NCBI GenBank assembly: GCA_949361645.1
Contig: OX442415.1
Location: 13,681,235 to 13,745,234, forward strand
DNA length: 64,000 nt
Source: Spongilla lacustris
Lineage: Eukaryota > Porifera > Demospongiae > Spongillida > Spongillidae
Direction: 5' to 3'
Shown: positions 61,001-64,000 of the stretch, piece by piece
How positions within the stretch are numbered: the first letter of the stretch is position 1
How the letters are laid out: every line of letters begins with the position of its first letter
Notes under the pieces: generated by a model
The model's database searches: none
What the model was told of the DNA's origin: nothing
What the model saw: the letters and a program-made list of their open reading frames with translations, nothing else
Translations under genes and position numbers: made by a program

Positions 61001-61242
61001 CGTCCGTCCGGGACTTGTTCCAATTAGTCAGCCGCGGCAACACTGCATACAATAACCAAATATTTGTACTGGCCTGTGGCTCTGATCCTCGCTACAGAGC
61101 CCTTCAGATGATGTGCATTTAGACATGTGTTCTGTCACTGCAAGCTTCCCTGTGCGGAGTGTCAGAGAAGCAAAGGATGATTAAACAAGGCTTTTCTGAC
61201 TATATCCTCTGTTTACCAAGTGTTCTTCCCGTACACTCTAGG
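58078..61242 (+). pseudogene. Decayed paralogue of the ubiquitin-like gene
   Basis: Starts ATG with MGNTSSSPAP, an N-myristoylation-type signal (Gly2, Ser6). It then follows the same order as the intact gene: FSLNVTLSCSEDGTKRE, a frameshift from a 4-base insertion in GATCCCCGCGCGTGATG, then DLQDQIQEQFNTPVVDQKL. A second frameshift lies near 58605 before the helical part. Exon 2 (59725-59992) has a frame change near its start, then matches (NQKFIEQIVGAMQ, CKPHVMQAIIRAWKNAEPTP). Exon 3 begins at 60051 and is cut by a hAT at 60093-61045. It resumes at 61046, with about 170 bp of exon missing. It stops matching at about 61242, where a gypsy fragment begins. Splice sites are conserved but the protein cannot be made. 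Confidence 0.88.
60093..61045. mobile_element. hAT-like element with GACCGTCA subterminal repeats, 953 bp
   Basis: 15-bp terminal repeats (CAGTGTTGCCGCGGC, complement at 61031-61045). Dense GACCGTCA, GGCCGTGACCG and related repeats lie near both ends, as in the element at 10666-12610. No transposase frame is present. Flanks (GTCACACG left, CATACAAT right) do not match, and about 170 bp of the host exon is missing at the junction. Confidence 0.88.
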
Positions 61243-61244
61243 GT

Positions 61245-61590
61245 AAGGCTTGAAACCGGTCCCACCCAGTTTGTCTAGTACCTTTGCCACTCGAAGGTGT
61301 CCCACCAGTTGGGGCAGCATGCAACTCAGAAAGAATAGGAGGTACAAGTACCTTGGGTAATACCAGCTGTTCTGACTATTCCCAGAAGCATCCTTCCATG
61401 ACCGGTAAAGAACTCCATCCAATAAGACCATGCAAGTGAATTTTCTGGAACCAGAGGCTTTGAGAGTGCTGCTAGTTGTATATGTGGGCGAGTTTTTGGG
61501 AACTGAACTATGTTGCATCCATTTCACCATTTGTCCAATCTCAGGATCATCCCACTGAAACCTTACTACATGTACATCCTACAGCAACGC
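61245..61590 (-). pseudogene. Ty3/gypsy integrase linker remnant
   Basis: Minus-strand translation gives DGVLYRSWKDASGN then VAKVLDKLGGTGFKPYPR, the region just before and within the integrase zinc region in gypsy elements. It is frameshifted. It borders the end of the decayed gene, so insertion or recombination here truncated the gene's 3' part. Confidence 0.7.
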
Positions 61591-61829
61591 CCAACCACCT
61601 GCTTCTTTATCCACCTGGCTAGAAGCAATGATATTAACTTCTAAAGGCTGGTCACCACACTGGCGGCGTACGGTCGGCGGTCAACCGTCAAGGGCTGGGA
61701 ATTAATTACCTCTGCCGACTTGTACAAGCTTACATACATGTACGCGTCATCAGTAAATTCCGTGTACATAATAATTTATTTTCAAATTGTTTAAATAAAA
61801 AGTATGCTGCACAGCTTAATTAGGTATTA

Positions 61830-61837
61830 CTGAACAC
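61830..61837. repeat. Target-site duplication CTGAACAC, left copy
   Basis: Identical to 62906-62913, bordering the terminal repeat. Confidence 0.95.
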
Positions 61838-62905
61838 CAGGGTTGCCGAAGGCCAGTCCGGCCTGCCAGGTCGGCCTGCCAGGCCGGACATTTAGCTTGG
61901 CCTGGCAGGCCGGACCGTGACCTGACAGGCCGGCAGGCCGGGATCGACCCACTTATTATAATAAATTATTAAAATCATTTCGCGATGTCTATAGCTATAT
62001 ATGGGACAGTTTCCGAGATAACTTCCTATGTTTTATAACATTATAAAATAATGGTGTTATAACATTTGAATTGCTGTATCTGCCGAACAATAAAGGCTAT
62101 CGACTTCCTATTTTCAACACTTCATACTACACCATTGCCCTATGGTAAAATACATTTTTGTGTCTTGCACTTGCTCAGTACCATCATTGAAAGGTTCGAT
62201 ACCCCACCAGGTTCAAACCCAAAATAACTTTCTGTAGGAGTAATCAAATCGCTTCAAATTCGGTTTGTAGGTAGAGTATCGATTTGTTCTGTTCGTTAAT
62301 TTTTATGCCATCCATTACGGATCCGGAGATATAGTTGAACAAACTATACGTGCACTTTTTCCCGCTCGATACGCGGCAATGATATAATCACCACCTCCCA
62401 TACTTTGAGCGGGACGCGATTTGCCCAAATCATCGGCGCGAATCGAGCGGGAAAATGTGCACGTACGTAGTTTGTTCAACTGTATCACCGTAATGGATGG
62501 CATAAAAATTAACGAACAGAACAAATCGATAGATATAGGACCTCTCTACCTACAAACCGAATTTGAAGCGATTTGATTACTCCTACAGATACAGAAACTG
62601 AGTCTGAGATACATATAACATGCAGTGATGCAAACAGCGCGCTTGCTATCTAAATACTTGTAATTAACCATGCATTGTGCTTCAGCATGACACACGCCTC
62701 CAAACGTTGAGGGAGAAGGTTCCATCTCTGGCGCTGTTGAACACCCGCTCGGATGGAGCTGAAGAAGTATGAATTTTTAATAAATTGTTTAATAACATCA
62801 ATTTATCCGACCTGGCAGGCCGGCCTGGCAGGCCGGCCTGGCAGGCCGGGGCTGTCAGGCCGGCCGGTCACAGGCCGGACCCCGGCCTGACTTTCGGCAA
62901 CCCTG
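61838..62905. mobile_element. hAT-like element with CAGGCCGG repeats, 1,068 bp, complete ends
   Basis: 13-bp perfect terminal repeats (CAGGGTTGCCGAA, complement at 62893-62905) with an exact 8-bp duplication. Subterminal regions are dense arrays of CAGGCCGG/CCGGCCTG. The interior carries a foldback of about 360 bp. No transposase frame is visible. A degraded relative lies at 44280-44792. Confidence 0.94.
62231..62589. mobile_element. Foldback nested inside the hAT
   Basis: TCTGTAGGAGTAATCAAATC at the left is matched by its complement at the right. Arms of about 170 bp continue through GGTTTGTAGGTAGAG and the CCCGCTCGAT/ATCGAGCGGG-type centre. It may be a third layer of insertion or a palindromic interior belonging to the hAT. 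Confidence 0.8.
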
Positions 62906-62913
62906 CTGAACAC
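62906..62913. repeat. Target-site duplication CTGAACAC, right copy
   Basis: Matches the left copy exactly. Confidence 0.95.
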
Positions 62914-63545
62914 CTACGGAAGGGTATTAAAAAAACTCTTTCTAGCCGCCATTCTCCATCCTTTGCGTTCATATATTAGTTTATAGTTCGCCCTGATGCT
63001 GTACTTGATGCTGGAATAGCCAGATACTTCAATGGAATTTTAGAGACTGTGGGGAAATTGTGGGAATGTGGTAAAACTGGGGGAGTTGGCAGATGGACTG
63101 ATCAGTTTTCTTCCTCTTAAAATCGGGTTCTTTACAATCGTCGGCCATAATCCGGCGCGCTATACTGAAAAACTGGTCTACGCGACGGTCAAATCTCTAG
63201 CTGTATTTCAAAACTCCAATCACTTCAAACGAGTACATAACACACGCGAATACAGCAGTGGTAGTTCTTATTAACAAGTGGAATGTGAGCCTGTGTGACA
63301 GGGGAAACTACATGTACTCACGGCACAAGGGGTCTATTCAAAACACTTTATGGGATACAGAAGTGCATGTGTTCATTGTACGTGTTACGCATGGGTTTAT
63401 GCATGTAACAAGCAGAGTATAATCTTTATAATTATGTCTGCTATGACCGTCAAAGACCGGCTCATATTTTTGACGGTCAGCTGCCAAATATACGACGGCC
63501 ACTGTGCTTCCCGATACCGTGTCCGCCATATAGGCTGTCCAGCCA

Positions 63546-63573
63546 GACAATGTATCCTATAGGATACATTGTC
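63546..63573. repeat. Perfect 28-bp palindrome
   Basis: GACAATGTATCCTA followed at once by its exact complement. Further weaker TCCTAGGAT-type palindromes follow to 63630. Confidence 0.9.
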
Positions 63574-63861
63574 CGCCGGACTCCCTATCCTAGGATACGC
63601 TGTTCCCCTACAGACAATCCTACCTAGGATTATTGGTCCGCTTTAGGATTTAGGCCCCGATTACCTGTCTACCCCCCCCCCCCCCCCCCTGCCCCCGACA
63701 CAGGCGATGAATGTACATGTATACACTCAGCGCCATATGCACATGTGCAATCTTGTATAAACAGATTCTGAGCAAATGCTAAACACTGCAGCATGTTGCC
63801 CACGGCATATATAAGTGAGCATATACAAAGAACGCAAATAATTAATATACGATTATCCGTT

Positions 63862-63960
63862 AGTCTCGTATCCAGACCCAAATTTCCACAGCTGCGGACG
63901 GATTACATCACCGCTACGAAGCGGTGATGTAATCCGTGATAGCTTGTGGAGTGAGGTAAA
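63862..63960. mobile_element. CTCGTTCCCAGACCC-type end with long hairpin
   Basis: A CTCGTATCCAGACCC end is followed by two perfect 17-bp arms (63899-63915 and 63920-63936, CGGATTACATCACCGCT) around a 4-base loop. Weaker pairing continues outward (CCACAGCT with AGCTTGTGG). Confidence 0.65.
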
Positions 63961-64000
63961 GGGCTGTAATGCAGAATCTCACGGGTTCGAATCCTGACAG
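63940..64000 (+). ncRNA. tRNA-like sequence at the window edge, perhaps a SINE head
   Basis: GGTTCGAATCC near 63983 is a perfect Pol III B box in a T-arm setting. Upstream, TAGCTTGTGGAG and GGCTGTAATGCAGAATC resemble a degraded D arm and anticodon arm. Pairing is too poor for a functional tRNA, and the acceptor stem is cut off. A tRNA-derived SINE or tRNA pseudogene fits best. Confidence 0.4.

Larger units (their letters stand above)
61655..63535. mobile_element. Second copy of the 953-bp hAT-like element, inverted and split
   Basis: 61655-61837 and 62914-63535 are reverse-complement matches to parts of 60093-61045. Shared blocks include CTTGACGGTTGACCGCC, GGAGAATGG..TCT near 62950, and TAGCCAGATACTTCA near 63017. 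The terminal CAGTG ends are not preserved. The middle is occupied by another hAT. Confidence 0.8.

Overview
This window is animal nuclear DNA that is poor in genes and rich in repeats. It has spliced exons with GT/AG borders, long (GT)n microsatellites, minisatellites, a 163-bp satellite, and many nested DNA transposons and retrotransposon remnants. There are no operons, ribosome binding sites, rRNA genes or CRISPR arrays. The palindrome TACATGTA is strikingly frequent. Together with the low-copy genes and the mix of hAT, mariner, Ty3/gypsy and LINE debris, this suggests a marine invertebrate. A demosponge is my best guess, held only moderately. Many translations of repeat sequence look open but are not genes.

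Layout. 1-9.6 kb: AT-rich DNA, a G-rich minisatellite, a tandem 0.9-kb duplication and a broken Ty3/gypsy element on the minus strand (about 5.65-7.53 kb). 9.6-13 kb: a lone ankyrin exon, a possible 5' exon, and an LTR-retroelement tail split by a 1,945-bp hAT transposon with intact terminal repeats and target-site duplication. 13-23 kb: foldback elements, microsatellites and a decayed locus resembling the N-terminal zinc region of RAG1 (about 21.1-22.1 kb). 23.7-28.3 kb: a 4.5-kb element with terminal repeats of about 225 bp, holding a chain of exon-like segments on the minus strand and a second gypsy remnant. 30 kb: a LINE endonuclease remnant. 31.5-33.8 kb: the best gene, three exons encoding a ubiquitin-like domain followed by a helical region. 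34.9-36.1 kb: a small multi-exon gene on the minus strand. 37.4-38.15 kb: three phase-consistent exons lodged between minisatellite blocks. 39.4-41.6 kb: a satellite of about 14 copies of 163 bp. 44.9-58.0 kb: a 13-kb inverted-repeat element bounded by mariner-type ends and containing a mariner-type transposase stub. 58.1-61.2 kb: a decayed paralogue of the ubiquitin-like gene, broken by frameshifts, a hAT insertion and a gypsy fragment. 61.6-63.5 kb: a second, inverted copy of that hAT, itself split by another hAT.

How the parts relate. The two ubiquitin-like genes are a dispersed duplicate pair about 26 kb apart on the same strand. The right end of the giant element lies about 106 bp before the ATG of the decayed copy. 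The rest is mainly a layered record of transposition in which several insertions can be ordered by nesting.
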